Shown: positions 25,541-35,859 of the stretch, one piece after another | Layout: each line of letters starts with the position of its first letter | How positions within the stretch are numbered: the first letter of the stretch is position 1 | Source of the DNA: Azospirillum brasilense | GTDB lineage: Bacteria; Pseudomonadota; Alphaproteobacteria; Azospirillales; Azospirillaceae | Direction: 5' to 3' | DNA length: 64,000 nucleotides | Assembly (NCBI RefSeq): GCF_022023855.1 | Contig: NZ_CP059449.1 | Span: forward strand, 1,536,501-1,600,500 | Notes under the pieces: model-generated | The model's input: only the letters and a program-made list of their open reading frames with translations | Databases searched by the model: none | What the model was told of the DNA's origin: nothing | Position numbers and translations under genes: made by a program

Positions 25541-27097
25541 ATGAGCGCTGTGATCGACAAGCCCAACAGCCTGCTCTACGACGGGGCGGACTGGGATTAC
25601 GACCAGATCAAGCGCGTCTACGACGCCATCGAGGACATCGCCCTGAAGGATATGGGCCTCAACGTCTATCCCAACCAGATCGAGGTCATCACCGCCGAGC
25701 AGATGCTCGACGCCTATTCGTCCATCGGCATGCCGCTGATGTACAAGCACTGGTCCTTCGGCAAGCATTTCGCCCGCGACGAGATGCTCTACCGCAAGGG
25801 CTATCGCGGCCTCGCCTATGAGATCGTCATCAACTCCAGCCCCTGCATCAGCTACATCATGGAAGAGAACACCATGACGATGCAGACGCTGGTGATCGCC
25901 CACGCCGCCTTCGGCCACAACCACTTCTTCAAGAACAACCAGCTCTTCCAGCAGTGGACGGACGCCGAGGGCATCCTCGACTATCTGGAATTCGCGAAGT
26001 CCTACATTGCCCAGTGCGAGGACCGCTATGGCCACCACGCGGTGGAACGGGTGCTCGACGCCGCCCACGCGCTGATGAACCAGGGCGTGCACAAGTATCC
26101 GAAGAAGCGCAGCCTCGACCTGCGGCTGGAGCAGAAGCGCGAGCGGGAGCGGCAGGAGTACCAGGAGCAGACCTTCAACGACCTGTGGCGCACCGTGCCG
26201 AAGGTCGCTGTCGGCGGCAACCGCCCGTCCAAGTCGGTGTCGGAGCGCAAGAAGCTGCTCGGCCTGCCGGAAGAGAACCTGCTCTATTTCCTGGAGAAGA
26301 AGGCGCCGCGGCTGGAGCATTGGCAGCGCGAGATCCTCCGCATCGTCCGCCACATGGCGCAGTATTTCTACCCGCAGAAGCAGACCAAGCTGATGAACGA
26401 GGGGTGTGCGACCTACACCCACTACACGATCCTGAACGAGATGCACCGGCGCGGGATGATCAGCGAAGGCGCGATGCTGGAATTCCTGCATTCGCACACC
26501 TCGGTGGTGTTCCAGCCGGAGTTCGACGACCAGCGCTTCTCGGGCATCAACCCCTACGCGCTCGGCTTCGCGATGATGCAGGACATCCAGCGCATCGCCG
26601 AGACCCCGACCGACGAGGACCGCTACTGGTTCCCCGACCTCGCCGGGCGGGGCGATGGCATGGGCGCGCTGCGCGACGCCTGGGCCAACTTCCGCGACGA
26701 GAGCTTCGTGCTCCAGTACCTCAGCCCGCACCTGATGCGGAAGTTCAAGATGTTCAGCGTGCGCGACGACGCGGAAGACCCCTATCTGCTGGTCGAGAAC
26801 ATCCACAACGAGCGCGGCTACCGCGGCATCCGCAAGCTGCTGGCGCGGCAGTACGACCTGGGCTTCCTGGAGCCGGACATCCAGATCGTCGACGTCGATC
26901 TGGCCGGCGACCGCAAGCTGATACTGCACCACCGCGTGACCAACGGCGTGCTGCTGGACGAGAGCGACGCCAAGGCGGTGCTGCGCCACATCGCCAACCT
27001 GTGGGGCTACGAGGTCCAGCTCGTCGAGGTATCGGCCCTGTCCGACGCCATCCTGAAGGAGCACGCGGTCACCGCGCCCAGCGGCATCGGGGGGTGA
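25541..27097 (+). CDS. spoVR: SpoVR family protein
   Basis: A 518-residue protein, the third of the prkA - yeaH - spoVR set, 121 bases after yeaH. The sequence is highly conserved throughout for this family, for instance WDYDQIKRVYDAIEDIALKDMGLNVYPNQIEVI near the start, MLYRKGYRGLAYEIVINSSPCISYIMEENT, and NEGCATYTHYTILNEMH in the middle. In Bacillus SpoVR affects spore cortex; in non-spore formers it goes with PrkA in stress adaptation. Biochemistry is unknown. Confidence 0.93.
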   Translation: MSAVIDKPNSLLYDGADWDYDQIKRVYDAIEDIALKDMGLNVYPNQIEVITAEQMLDAYSSIGMPLMYKHWSFGKHFARDEMLYRKGYRGLAYEIVINSSPCISYIMEENTMTMQTLVIAHAAFGHNHFFKNNQLFQQWTDAEGILDYLEFAKSYIAQCEDRYGHHAVERVLDAAHALMNQGVHKYPKKRSLDLRLEQKRERERQEYQEQTFNDLWRTVPKVAVGGNRPSKSVSERKKLLGLPEENLLYFLEKKAPRLEHWQREILRIVRHMAQYFYPQKQTKLMNEGCATYTHYTILNEMHRRGMISEGAMLEFLHSHTSVVFQPEFDDQRFSGINPYALGFAMMQDIQRIAETPTDEDRYWFPDLAGRGDGMGALRDAWANFRDESFVLQYLSPHLMRKFKMFSVRDDAEDPYLLVENIHNERGYRGIRKLLARQYDLGFLEPDIQIVDVDLAGDRKLILHHRVTNGVLLDESDAKAVLRHIANLWGYEVQLVEVSALSDAILKEHAVTAPSGIGG

Positions 27098-27120
27098 TGG
27101 GGCAGGGTGGGGCTGCGTGT

Positions 27121-27224
27121 TGCCCCCACCCCGGCCCTCCCCCGCTTTCGCAGGGGAGGGAGATTTTAGCGAGGCGGCGGCAGTCCCCTCCCCTGCGAGA
27201 GCGGGGGAGGGTTAGGGTGGGGGC
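27121..27224. repeat. REP-like palindromic element, double form
   Basis: Two palindromes (CCCTCCCCCGCTTTCGCAGGGGAGGG and CCCCTCCCCTGCGAGAGCGGGGGAGGG) in inverted order with complementary outer flanks (TGCCCCCACCC and GGGTGGGGGC). It lies between convergent spoVR and the cyclase gene, and the cyclase stop codon is inside it. Confidence 0.85.
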
Positions 27225-28453
27225 GACGCCTCCGGGTCCAGCGTGTACAGCTCCTGCGGGCGGCCCACGCCGCGCAGCAGGTAGCGCCCGACCGAGATCA
27301 GCCGCTCCCGGCATTCCGGAGCGGACTCCGTGAAGGCGGAGGACAGCAGGATGTCCTGGTCGAGCGACCGGCACATGGCGGCGATCCTGCTGGCCTCGTT
27401 CACCGCGGGGCCGACCACGGTGAAGTCCAGCCGGTCCACCCCGCCGATGTTGCCGTAGAACACCTTCCCCTGGTGCAGCCCCAGATAGAAGCGCGTCACT
27501 GGCAGCCCGGCGGCGGAGCGGCGGGCGTTCAGCTCTTTGCAGCGCTCCCGCGCCTCCTCCGCCGCGTCGAGGGCGGCCCGGCAGGCGTCCTCGGCATTGG
27601 AGCGGTCGAAGACGGCCAGGATGCCGTCGCCCATGAACTTCAGCACCTGCCCGTGGTGCCGATGGATCGCCGTCACCACCAGCTCCGCATAGTCGTTCAG
27701 CAGCGGCAGGATGGTTTCCGGGGCCGCCGTGTCGGTGATGCGGGTGAAGCCCTGGAGGTCGCTGAACCACAGCACGGCGTCCAGTTCCTCCGCGACGCCA
27801 CGGCGGATGTGGCCGCGCAGCACCCGGTGGCCGGCGTCCCGTCCCAGATAGGTCTCCGCCAGCGTGTTGGCGATGTGCGCCATGGCGTGGCCGCGCAACG
27901 CCAGCGCCAAGCTGCCGGTGAGGGTGAGCAGAGCGTCGCGCTGGGCGTCGCTGAATCCGTCGGGATGGTGCGACACCCAGGAGGAGAAGATGCAGTCCAG
28001 CTCCCCGATGGCGGCGCGGGGGCCGAGGCGGTTGACGATGGCCATGTAGTCGGTGGCGCCCTGCGCCCGCAGCTCGTCGACGATCGGGAACTCGCCGCCC
28101 TCCGTGCCATCGGTCAGCCGCAGGCGCAGCATCGTCTCGCCGGAGGTGTAGAGCCGGTGGAAGGGGCTGCGCAGCCATTTCTCGTCGATGTCGGGATCGC
28201 TGCCGTCGCCGCCATACTCGGTCCGGCGCACTTCGGCGGCGTTGCGCCCGCTGCTGTCCCAGGTGACGACATGGCCGGCGATGGTCGGGTGCAGCGTGTC
28301 CGCCCCGACCACCGTCCGGGTCAGCGGCACGCCCGCCGCGACCAGCCGCTCGCAGAAGCCGCCGATGAGGTCCGTCTCCGGCACCCCCCGCAGCCCGGCC
28401 TCCGCGATCCAGCGGCTGAGGTCGAGAATCCCTTGCGCATCCATGCCCGCCAT
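27212..28453 (-). CDS. Class III adenylate/guanylate cyclase
   Basis: About 413 residues from ATG 28453 (another ATG at 28444). The N-terminal ~200 residues are an uncharacterised sensor region (DLSRWIAEAGLRGVPETDLIGGFCERL). The catalytic CHD domain spans about 220-400: LWFSDLQGFTRITD provides the first metal Asp, FMGDGILAVF the second, and GLHQGKVFYGNIGG and VGPAVNEASRIAAMC complete the site. No membrane segment is evident. The last residues (EASPPP) are encoded by a REP-like repeat. Specificity for ATP or GTP is not assigned. Confidence 0.88.
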   Translation of the reverse strand: MAGMDAQGILDLSRWIAEAGLRGVPETDLIGGFCERLVAAGVPLTRTVVGADTLHPTIAGHVVTWDSSGRNAAEVRRTEYGGDGSDPDIDEKWLRSPFHRLYTSGETMLRLRLTDGTEGGEFPIVDELRAQGATDYMAIVNRLGPRAAIGELDCIFSSWVSHHPDGFSDAQRDALLTLTGSLALALRGHAMAHIANTLAETYLGRDAGHRVLRGHIRRGVAEELDAVLWFSDLQGFTRITDTAAPETILPLLNDYAELVVTAIHRHHGQVLKFMGDGILAVFDRSNAEDACRAALDAAEEARERCKELNARRSAAGLPVTRFYLGLHQGKVFYGNIGGVDRLDFTVVGPAVNEASRIAAMCRSLDQDILLSSAFTESAPECRERLISVGRYLLRGVGRPQELYTLDPEASPPP

Positions 28454-28487
28454 CCTGCCACAGGTCGTATTGTCCGGGAACGGAGGG

Positions 28488-29021
28488 TCAGCGGCGGGAC
28501 AGGGCGTCCGCGATGAAGGCCGTGACCGTTCCGAAGTCGCCGGTTGTCCGCAATTCGGCGGGCATGGCCTGAAAGTCAAGCTCCGGTCCGAAACCGATCA
28601 TAGGCTTTCCGAAGCGCAGGGCCAGCCGCACCTCGTCCAAGGTCCCGTGGCGGCCCGGCAGGACGACGATCACGTCGCTGGTCAGGATGTTGACGTGGTT
28701 GCGGCTCAGCTCCGCCGGCGGCGCGCCGGCCGGCTTGCGCGCGAAGGGCGTCAGGATGGGCAGGTCGATGTAGGGGTTGGGGAAGCCGGGCAGGGGCACA
28801 TGGCCGCGGACCGGATCGGGCTCGGACGGCAGGATGCCGATGGAGCGGCCGCGGCGCCCCGGCGTGCCGTGGAAGGCCCGCGCGGCCGATCGCATCACCC
28901 CACCGCCGCCGCCGGTCAGCAGGTCGTGCCCGGCCCCGGCGATCCACGCGCCGAGCGGCTCCGCGTAATCCGCCCATTCCTCCTGCCCCGACCCCATCAC
29001 CCCGATGATCGCCATCTCCAT
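28488..29021 (-). CDS. LOG/TIGR00725-like Rossmann protein
   Basis: A 177-residue protein from ATG 29021. It has the nucleotide-binding fold of the lysine-decarboxylase-like (LOG) family: IIGVMGSG at the start, LLTGGGGGVMRSAARAF (the Gly-rich loop) and VVLPGRHGTLDEVRLALRFGKPMI, the PGGxGTxxE motif in a PGRHGTLDE form. Relatives include cytokinin riboside 5'-monophosphate phosphoribohydrolases and molybdenum-cofactor carrier-like proteins; which applies is open. Confidence 0.8.
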   Translation of the reverse strand: MEMAIIGVMGSGQEEWADYAEPLGAWIAGAGHDLLTGGGGGVMRSAARAFHGTPGRRGRSIGILPSEPDPVRGHVPLPGFPNPYIDLPILTPFARKPAGAPPAELSRNHVNILTSDVIVVLPGRHGTLDEVRLALRFGKPMIGFGPELDFQAMPAELRTTGDFGTVTAFIADALSRR

Positions 29022-29032
29022 CCGCCTCCCTT

Positions 29033-31573
29033 TTACCGTCCGCGTGGTTTCGCCCGCGCCGTGGGTTCGGCCTCCAGCGGGTTGTCGGGCCAATAATGCT
29101 TGGGATACTGGCCCTTGAGGTCGGCCTTCACCGCTTTGTAGGCGTTGGCCCAGAAGCTGGCGAGGTCGCGCGTCACCTGCACCGGGCGGCGGGCCGGGGA
29201 CAGCAGGTGCAGCAGCAGCGACACCCGGCCGCCGGCGATGCGCGGTGTCTCGGCCAGCCCGAACATCTCCTGCAGCCGGACGGCCAGCACCGGCTCGTCC
29301 CCGCTGTAATCGATTGGGATGCGGGAGCCGCTGGGCACCTCGACGTGGGTCGGCGCCTCCTTGTCCAGCCGCTGCTGCATGGCCCAGGGCAGCAACCCGC
29401 GCAGCGCGTTGCCCAGCTCCACCCGGTCGAGATGCGCGCGGCGCGACGCGCCGTTCAGGAAGGGCGCCAGCCACTCCTCCATGGATTCCAGAAGCGCGGA
29501 GTCGGAGACGTCCGGCCATTCCTCCCCCTCGCGGCGGCGCAGGAACAGGACACGCGTCTGCCACTTGCGCAGCTCGTCGGTCCAGGGCAGGGCGGTCAGC
29601 CCCATCTCCCGGATGCCCTCCAGCATGGCGGCGGCGATGGCCTCGGCGGGCGGGTTGGGCAGGCGCTTGTCCTCCAGCGCCAGGGCGAACAGCATGCGGC
29701 GGCGGCGGGCCAGCACCGTCTGCTCCCGCCCGTCCCAGGCAACCACGGTCTCGCTGTGGATGTGCTCGGCGAAGGCCTCCTCCAGCTCCGCCAGGGAGAG
29801 CGGGGCGGCCAGGAAGATGCGCGACTCGCGTGCGGCCCCGTCCAGGTCGGCGACGGCCAGCCAGTCCTCGGCGCTCAGCGGCTCGGCGTCCTGGAAATAG
29901 GCGCCGCGCCCGTTGGACAGCCGGTACTGCGCGGCGGCCCCGCCTGCGTTGCCGCCGGGGCGGCGCTGGCCGATGCGGTCGGGATAGGCGAGGGCGACCA
30001 GCAGGCCTGTGGCGCCGAGGTCTCCGCTGTTGCCTTTGACGCCCAACTGGCGCTTCCAGTTGCGGGCCTGCTTCAACGCCTGCTGGGCGCCGCCGCGCTC
30101 CACGGTCAGGCCGCGCCCGGCACCGCGCACCCGGCCCTCATGGTCGAGCCCGCGCAGCAACTCCACCCGCAGCCGCAGGTCGGCGTCGCGGAAGCCGGGC
30201 TGGGCGCGGACGATGTCGCGCTCGCCGAGCAGGGCGGCGACCTCGCAGGCCAGCGCCCCCAGCCCCATCGCCTTGCCCTTCAGCATCATGTGGGCCAGCC
30301 GCGGATGCACGCCGAAGCCGGCCATCCGGCGGCCATGGGCGGTGATGCCGCCGTCGGCGTCCAGCGCCCCCAGCTCGCGCAGCAGCTCCCGCGCCTGGGC
30401 CATGGCGGCGGCGGGCGGCGGATCGAGCCAGGCGAGCGACGACGGGTCGGCGACTCCCCACACCGCCAGCTCCAGCGCCAGCGGGGCGAGGTCGGCGTCC
30501 ATGATCTCCGGCGGGGTGAAGGCGGCCAGAGCCTTGTGCGACGGCTCCAGCCACAGGCGGTAGCAGACGCCGGGCTCCAGGCGGCCGGCGCGGCCCCGCC
30601 GCTGCTCCGCCGACGCCTGGGAGACCTTGGCGGTGACCAGCCGCGTCATGCCGCTGCGCGGGTCGAAGCGGGGGACGCGCATCAGCCCGCCGTCCACGAC
30701 GATGCGGATGCCTTCGATGGTCAGGCTGGTCTCGGCGATGGGGGTGGCGAGCACGATCTTGCGCGTGCCCGGCGGGCTGGGGGCGATGGCGCGGTCCTGG
30801 GCGTCCGCCGTCAGGTCGCCGTAGAGCGGGGCGATCACCGTGCCGGGGCCGAGGTCCGCCGACTCCAGAAGGCTCTGCACCCGCCGGATCTCCCCGGCGC
30901 CAGGCAGGAAGACCAGCGCGTTGCCGCTCTCCTCGCGCAGGGCGCGGCGGACGGCGGCGGCCACGGCGTCCTCGACGCGGGTGCCGGTAGCGGGGGCGTC
31001 GAGGTGGCGGGTCTCCACCGGGAAGGCGCGGCCCTCGCTGGTCACCATCGGGGCGTCGCCGAGCAGGGCGGCGACCGGGCCGCCGTCCAGCGTCGCCGAC
31101 ATCACCACCAGCCGCAGGTCGTCGCGCAGCGCGCCGCGCGCCTCCTGCACCAGGGCCAGCGCCAGATCGCTGTCGATGCCGCGCTCATGGAACTCGTCGA
31201 ACAGCACGGCGCCGACCGTCGGCAGTTCCGGGTCCTCCTGAAGCTGGCGCAGGAACAGGCCGTCGGTCACCACCTCGATCCGGGTCTTCGGCCCGACCCT
31301 GGTATCCAGCCGGACGCGGTAGCCGACGGTCTCGCCGACGCTTTCCCCCAGCATCGCGGCCATGCGGCGGGCGGCGGCGCGGGCGGCCAGCCGCCGCGGT
31401 TCCAGCACGATCACCTTGCGCCCGGCCAGCCAGGGCTGGTCGAGCAGCGCCAGCGGCACGCGGGTGGTCTTGCCGGCCCCCGGCGGCGCCTGGAGCACCG
31501 CCACGCCACGCCCGTCCAGCGCGGCCAGCAGCTCGGGAAGCACGGGGTCGATGGGAAGGGGCGGGAAGCTCAT
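29033..31573 (-). CDS. hrpB: ATP-dependent helicase HrpB
   Basis: An 846-residue DEAH-type helicase. ATG 31573 begins MSFPPLPIDPVLPELLAAL, the usual start. Walker A is QAPPGAGKTTRVPLALL, motif II is the HrpB-type DEFHERGIDSDLAL, motif III is SATLDGG, and motif VI is QRRGRAGRLEPGVCYRLW. The helicase-associated and HrpB C-terminal domains follow (LLPWAMQQRLDKEAPTHVEVPSGSRIPIDYS). Its role is poorly known. Twelve bases separate it from the LOG-like gene. Confidence 0.93.
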   Translation of the reverse strand: MSFPPLPIDPVLPELLAALDGRGVAVLQAPPGAGKTTRVPLALLDQPWLAGRKVIVLEPRRLAARAAARRMAAMLGESVGETVGYRVRLDTRVGPKTRIEVVTDGLFLRQLQEDPELPTVGAVLFDEFHERGIDSDLALALVQEARGALRDDLRLVVMSATLDGGPVAALLGDAPMVTSEGRAFPVETRHLDAPATGTRVEDAVAAAVRRALREESGNALVFLPGAGEIRRVQSLLESADLGPGTVIAPLYGDLTADAQDRAIAPSPPGTRKIVLATPIAETSLTIEGIRIVVDGGLMRVPRFDPRSGMTRLVTAKVSQASAEQRRGRAGRLEPGVCYRLWLEPSHKALAAFTPPEIMDADLAPLALELAVWGVADPSSLAWLDPPPAAAMAQARELLRELGALDADGGITAHGRRMAGFGVHPRLAHMMLKGKAMGLGALACEVAALLGERDIVRAQPGFRDADLRLRVELLRGLDHEGRVRGAGRGLTVERGGAQQALKQARNWKRQLGVKGNSGDLGATGLLVALAYPDRIGQRRPGGNAGGAAAQYRLSNGRGAYFQDAEPLSAEDWLAVADLDGAARESRIFLAAPLSLAELEEAFAEHIHSETVVAWDGREQTVLARRRRMLFALALEDKRLPNPPAEAIAAAMLEGIREMGLTALPWTDELRKWQTRVLFLRRREGEEWPDVSDSALLESMEEWLAPFLNGASRRAHLDRVELGNALRGLLPWAMQQRLDKEAPTHVEVPSGSRIPIDYSGDEPVLAVRLQEMFGLAETPRIAGGRVSLLLHLLSPARRPVQVTRDLASFWANAYKAVKADLKGQYPKHYWPDNPLEAEPTARAKPRGR

Positions 31574-31661
31574 GGACACTGCAAGATGGTGGAGAAGGGC
31601 GCCGCCCGTGTTCCTGGCAGCGGCGGGCGCCCCGGTCAAGCCTTCCGCCGGGTCCTGGCGG

Positions 31662-32975
31662 CTATTCGGCCTCCTCCCGGCAGAAGACTCCGGCCTCGGT
31701 GTCGTGGGTGAACAGTTCGGCGTAGCGCGCCCAGCCGGTGACGGCGTTCAGCGTCTCTTCGGTGTAGTCCTCGCTCATGAAGGCCTCCAGCTCGCGGGCG
31801 AACGGGGCGTAGGGAACGCGGTGGTCGGCGCGCTCCGACAGGGCCGCGTGGATGTGGGCGGCGAGCGGCACGAAATGGACGAGATGCTCGGCGAACAGCG
31901 CCTTGCGGTCGTCCGTCCCGGCCTCGGCGAACAGGCGGCCCGGCTCGGTCAGCCGGATGTCGCCCTCCGCCACTTCGGCGAATCCCAGCATCTGGAGCGT
32001 CTCGGCAATGGGGAAGAGGTCGTCGATCTCGTGCCGCAGCGTCGCCGCGAGGTGCGGCAGGTCCTTGCCGTGGTAGGGCGGGGCGGCCAGCGTCTCCATC
32101 AGGCCGGACAGCCGGTTGGTCGAGACGTGCTGGAGCGGCTCGGCGTAGACCGGCCGCGGCCGCCCGGTCGCCGGTCCCGGTGCCGCCGCCGGTGCGGTCA
32201 GCGGCTTGCGCGCGGTCATCCGGCCGTAGATGTCGTCGACCAGATCGCGAAAGTCCGGAGCCAGCCGGTTGCGCGGGTGCGGGATGTCCACCCGGATCTC
32301 CGCCGCCACGCGGCCCGGGTTGGAGGCGAAGACCAGGATGCGGTCGCACATCAGCACCGCCTCCTCGATGTTGTGGGTGACCATCAGGATCGAGCGGGTC
32401 GGCAGCTTGCGCTCCATCCACAGGTCGAGCAGGTCGGTGCGCAGCGTCTCCGCCATCAGCACGTCGAGCGCCGAGAAGGGCTCGTCCATCAGCAGGATCT
32501 CCGGCTGGACCACCAGCGCGCGGGCGAAGCCGACGCGTTGGCGCATCCCGCCGGACAGCTCCTTGGGGTAGGCGCTCTCGAAGCCTGACAGGCCGATCAG
32601 GTCGATGGCCTCCCCGGCGCGCGCCGCCGCCTCGTTCGCGAGAACGCGCAGCGCCTTCAGCCCGGCCAGCACATTCTCCTCGACGGTCAGCCAGGGGAAC
32701 AGCGCAAAAGACTGGAACACCATCGCCACCCCGCCGGTCAGCCCGGCCACCGCCGCGCCGTGGTGCAGAACCTCGCCGGAGGTCGGCCGCGCCAGCCCGG
32801 CGACGATGCGCAGCAGCGTGGACTTGCCCGAGCCGGAGCGGCCGAGCAGCCCGACGATCTCGCCGTTGCGCAGCGTCAGGTCCACGCCGTCGAGCACGAC
32901 ATACTGCTGGCCGGACGGCTTGCGGTAGGCCTGCCGGACGCCGTGGAGTTCGAAGAGGGGCGAGTTCTGCGTCAT
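31662..32975 (-). CDS. ABC ATPase with C-terminal AAA-associated domain
   Basis: A 437-residue protein from ATG 32975. The first ~250 residues are a NitT/TauT-type ATPase ([41 protein letters not shown]). The last ~150 residues are an extra domain ([60 protein letters not shown]) seen in a subset of such ATPases and probably regulatory. It pairs with the fused permease just upstream. No binding protein is encoded nearby. Confidence 0.88.
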   Translation of the reverse strand: MTQNSPLFELHGVRQAYRKPSGQQYVVLDGVDLTLRNGEIVGLLGRSGSGKSTLLRIVAGLARPTSGEVLHHGAAVAGLTGGVAMVFQSFALFPWLTVEENVLAGLKALRVLANEAAARAGEAIDLIGLSGFESAYPKELSGGMRQRVGFARALVVQPEILLMDEPFSALDVLMAETLRTDLLDLWMERKLPTRSILMVTHNIEEAVLMCDRILVFASNPGRVAAEIRVDIPHPRNRLAPDFRDLVDDIYGRMTARKPLTAPAAAPGPATGRPRPVYAEPLQHVSTNRLSGLMETLAAPPYHGKDLPHLAATLRHEIDDLFPIAETLQMLGFAEVAEGDIRLTEPGRLFAEAGTDDRKALFAEHLVHFVPLAAHIHAALSERADHRVPYAPFARELEAFMSEDYTEETLNAVTGWARYAELFTHDTEAGVFCREEAE

Positions 32976-32988
32976 GGTACGGCCTCCG

Positions 32989-34755
32989 TCAGGCAAGGCG
33001 CAGGCGGCGTTCGGCGTAGCCGTAGAGCGGACGCCAGAGCAGCCGGTTGAGCAGGATGACGAACAGGGACATCACGGCGATGCCGAGCACGATGCGCGGG
33101 TAGTCTCCGGCGGCGGTCGCCTTGGCGATGTAGCTGCCCAGCCCGTGGGCGGTGACCTCGGCGTTGCCCCAGCGTACCGCCTCGGCGACGATGCTGGCGT
33201 TCCACGAGCCGCCCGCCGCGGTCACCGCACCGGTCAGGTAGTAGGGGAAGACGCCGGGCAGCATGACGTCGCGCCACCACTGCCAGCCGCGGATGCGGAA
33301 GCTGGAGGCCGCCTCCTTGAGGTCGCTGGGGAAGGCGGACGTCCCGGCGACGACGTTGAACAGGATGTACCACTGCGTGCCCAGGATCATCAGCGGGCTG
33401 AGCCAGACATCCGGGTTCAGGTCGAAGCGCAGGATGGTGACCACGGCGACCGGGAACAGCAGGTTGGCCGGGAATGCCGCCAGGAACTGGGCCAGCGGCT
33501 GGACCTTTTCGGCGAGCCGCGGGCGCAGCCCGATCAGCACGCCGAGCGGCACCCAGACGAGCGAGGCGATGGCGATCAGCACCACGACGCGCAGCAGCGT
33601 CGCCGTCCCGAACAGCAGCACGGTCCCGACGTCGCCCCAGCCGGCGCCGCCGGCGATGAACCGCACCAGGGGCCAGCCCAGGGCGAGCGCCGCCGCGGCG
33701 ATGACCGCGTACCACAGCCGGTCGAGCCAGCGTTCGAGCGCGGGGGAGGGCGGGTCGGCGAACCGGCGCGTCAGGGCCGGGGGCAGGGCGGCGGCGAGGG
33801 AGGAAAGCGGCGACAGGCGCAGCCACGCCGCCCGGCCGAGCAGGGCCTCGACCGGCGCCAGCAGCGAGCGGCAGACGCGGGTGCGCTGGAACAGCCGCAG
33901 CACCCAGGACTGCGGCGTTTCCTGCGCGCCGGTCTGCTCGAAACGGAACTTGTCGGCCCAGGCGACCAGCGGGCGGAACAGGAACTGGTCATAGAGCAGG
34001 ATGACCGCCAGCATCGCCAGCACCGCCCAGCCGACGGCGCCGAGATCCTTCTGCGCGATCGCCTCGGCCAGATAGGAGCCGATGCCGGGCAGCGTGACGG
34101 TCCGGTCGCCGACGGTGATCGCCTCCGACGCGACGACGAAGAACCAACCGCCGGACATCCACATCATCATGTTCCAGACCAGCCCCGGCATGGCGAAGGG
34201 CGCCCCCAGCCGCCAGAAGCGCTGCCAGCCGGAGAAGCGGAAGCTGGTCGCCGCCTCGTCAAGGTCGCGAGGCACCGACCGCAGCGACTGGTAGACGCTG
34301 AAGGTCATGTTCCAGGCCTGGCTGGTGAAGATGGCGAAGATCGCCGCGCACTCGGCGCCCAGCACGCTGCCGGGGAACAGCGACAGGAAAAAGACCACGG
34401 TGAAGGAGATGTAGCCGAGCACCGGCACCGACTGGAGCACGTCCAGAACCGGGATCAGCACCATGCCGGCCCGCCGGCTCTTGGCCGCCAATGTGGCGTA
34501 GATGAAGGTGAACAGCAGCGAGGCCGCCATCGCCGCCAGCATGCGCAGCGTCGAGCGCAGCGCGTAGTCCGGCAGGCTCCAGGGGTCGAGCGAGACGGCC
34601 GGCGCATCGAGGCTCGCCAGCGGTGCGGCCATCTGGTGACCGCCGACGGCGGCCAGGGCGAGCATACCGACGACCAGCGGCAGGGCCACGAGGTCCCAGC
34701 GGTTGGGCATGGCGGCCGCCGTCTTCACGGAAACGCTTGTCTGGGTCCAGACCAT
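32989..34755 (-). CDS. Fused double-domain ABC permease
   Basis: A 588-residue inner-membrane protein (ATG 34755; ATG 34710 is an alternative) made of two permease domains in tandem. EAA-like loops occur twice: [27 protein letters not shown] and [28 protein letters not shown] single chain thus replaces a permease dimer. It is followed 13 bases later by the extended ATPase. Similar pairs occur widely in proteobacteria without a known substrate; nitrate or other anion uptake has been suggested from the ATPase family only. Confidence 0.88.
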   Translation of the reverse strand: MVWTQTSVSVKTAAAMPNRWDLVALPLVVGMLALAAVGGHQMAAPLASLDAPAVSLDPWSLPDYALRSTLRMLAAMAASLLFTFIYATLAAKSRRAGMVLIPVLDVLQSVPVLGYISFTVVFFLSLFPGSVLGAECAAIFAIFTSQAWNMTFSVYQSLRSVPRDLDEAATSFRFSGWQRFWRLGAPFAMPGLVWNMMMWMSGGWFFVVASEAITVGDRTVTLPGIGSYLAEAIAQKDLGAVGWAVLAMLAVILLYDQFLFRPLVAWADKFRFEQTGAQETPQSWVLRLFQRTRVCRSLLAPVEALLGRAAWLRLSPLSSLAAALPPALTRRFADPPSPALERWLDRLWYAVIAAAALALGWPLVRFIAGGAGWGDVGTVLLFGTATLLRVVVLIAIASLVWVPLGVLIGLRPRLAEKVQPLAQFLAAFPANLLFPVAVVTILRFDLNPDVWLSPLMILGTQWYILFNVVAGTSAFPSDLKEAASSFRIRGWQWWRDVMLPGVFPYYLTGAVTAAGGSWNASIVAEAVRWGNAEVTAHGLGSYIAKATAAGDYPRIVLGIAVMSLFVILLNRLLWRPLYGYAERRLRLA

Positions 34756-35024
34756 GGCCCCTCCATCCTGCGGCCGGATCGGAGTCCGGTCGCCTTCGGC
34801 ATGCGCAATCGGCGTGTGCGGGCACCCGGAGCCGTGCGGCGTCGGATTGGCGTCAAGGGTGGGGGAGGGCGGTCAGCAGGCGCGCCTCCGGACGCAGATC
34901 ATCGAAGGCGTGTCAAAGTGTCGCAGACACCCGCAACCGGCCAGCGATCCGAGAACCTTTCGCAACAAGGCGTTATGGTTCAAATAACCACAATCCATTT
35001 GTGACTTAACGATCTCGGGACCCT

Positions 35025-35495
35025 ATGGCCAACATTCACGACCCTGCCCTGTTCCTCGCCCACGCCTGCGCGCTGGAGGAGGACGCCGCCAACCGTTTCG
35101 CCGACCTGTCGGAGGCCATGAAGACCTACGGCAATGCGGACGTCGCGGCCTTCTTCGCCAAGATGGCCGAGTTCTCGCGCCTGCATCTGGCGGACGCCCG
35201 CAAGCGCTCTGCCTTCCGCGATGTGCCGGCGCTCGCCCCGGAAGACTTCCAGTGGCCGGACGAGGAGAGCCCGGAAGCGGCCTCCATGGAAGGCTCGCAC
35301 TATCTGATGACGGTGGATTACGCGCTGGAACTGGCGCTCGACAGCGAAAAGCGCGGGCACGCCTTCTACGCCGACGTGGCGGCCTCCACCACGGACCCGG
35401 AGGTCCGCATGATGGCCGAGGAGTTCGCCTCGGAAGAGGCGGAGCATGTGGCGGAGTTGGAGCGCTGGATCGAGCGCTTCCCCAAGAAGGGGTAA
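35025..35495 (+). CDS. Ferritin-like/rubrerythrin family protein
   Basis: A 156-residue four-helix-bundle protein. Glu/His iron-ligand patterns occur in each helix pair: ACALEEDAANRFADLSEAM and EFSRLHLADA in the first half, DSEKRGHAFYADVAAS and EFASEEAEHVAELERWIE in the second. There is no rubredoxin domain. It may hold a di-iron site and act in peroxide or iron handling. It is divergent from the permease gene with a 269-base space. Confidence 0.8.
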   Translation: MANIHDPALFLAHACALEEDAANRFADLSEAMKTYGNADVAAFFAKMAEFSRLHLADARKRSAFRDVPALAPEDFQWPDEESPEAASMEGSHYLMTVDYALELALDSEKRGHAFYADVAASTTDPEVRMMAEEFASEEAEHVAELERWIERFPKKG

Positions 35496-35553
35496 AGGCC
35501 GTTTCCCGCGGTTTCCGCCCTTGCGGGAACCGCGGGAAGGGCGAACGAGCGCC

Positions 35554-35766
35554 TTACTTGGACAGGTCGGCGTAGTCGTACTCGTACTTCTTGTCCGCCG
35601 GCTTGAAGGTCTTGAAGGCGGCGATGACGTCGTCCACCGACACGCCCGCCGGCACGTTGAGAATCTCGTACACGACCGAGCTGCCGCTGGTCGGGCCAAC
35701 GTCGGCGTTGCGGTGAGCCTGGGAAATCAGGCCCTCGCCGGCCTTCTTGATCATGATCGAAGCCAT
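35554..35766 (-). CDS. Small hypothetical protein
   Basis: A 70-residue protein with AGGAGA upstream of ATG 35766. Visible segments are MASIMIKKAGEGLISQAHRNADVG, VVYEILNVPAGVSVDDVIAAFKTFK and a C-terminal YEYDYADLSK. It looks like a small folded domain with a helix around residues 40-52. No family was recognised. It is convergent with the ferritin-like gene. Confidence 0.65.
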   Translation of the reverse strand: MASIMIKKAGEGLISQAHRNADVGPTSGSSVVYEILNVPAGVSVDDVIAAFKTFKPADKKYEYDYADLSK

Positions 35767-35859
35767 ATCCGTTCCGTCTCCTGTTACACGTCGCCCGACG
35801 CAGCAATATCCATAACTCGAATAAGGATATGGGGCCAATGGATAAATTGCTGCGGCGCG

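Noticed and set aside
34920..35025. Possible EcfG (general stress) promoter before the ferritin-like gene
   Set aside because: AGAAC and CGTT are present near 34950-34975 but the spacing is about 14 bases and the first element is not GGAAC.
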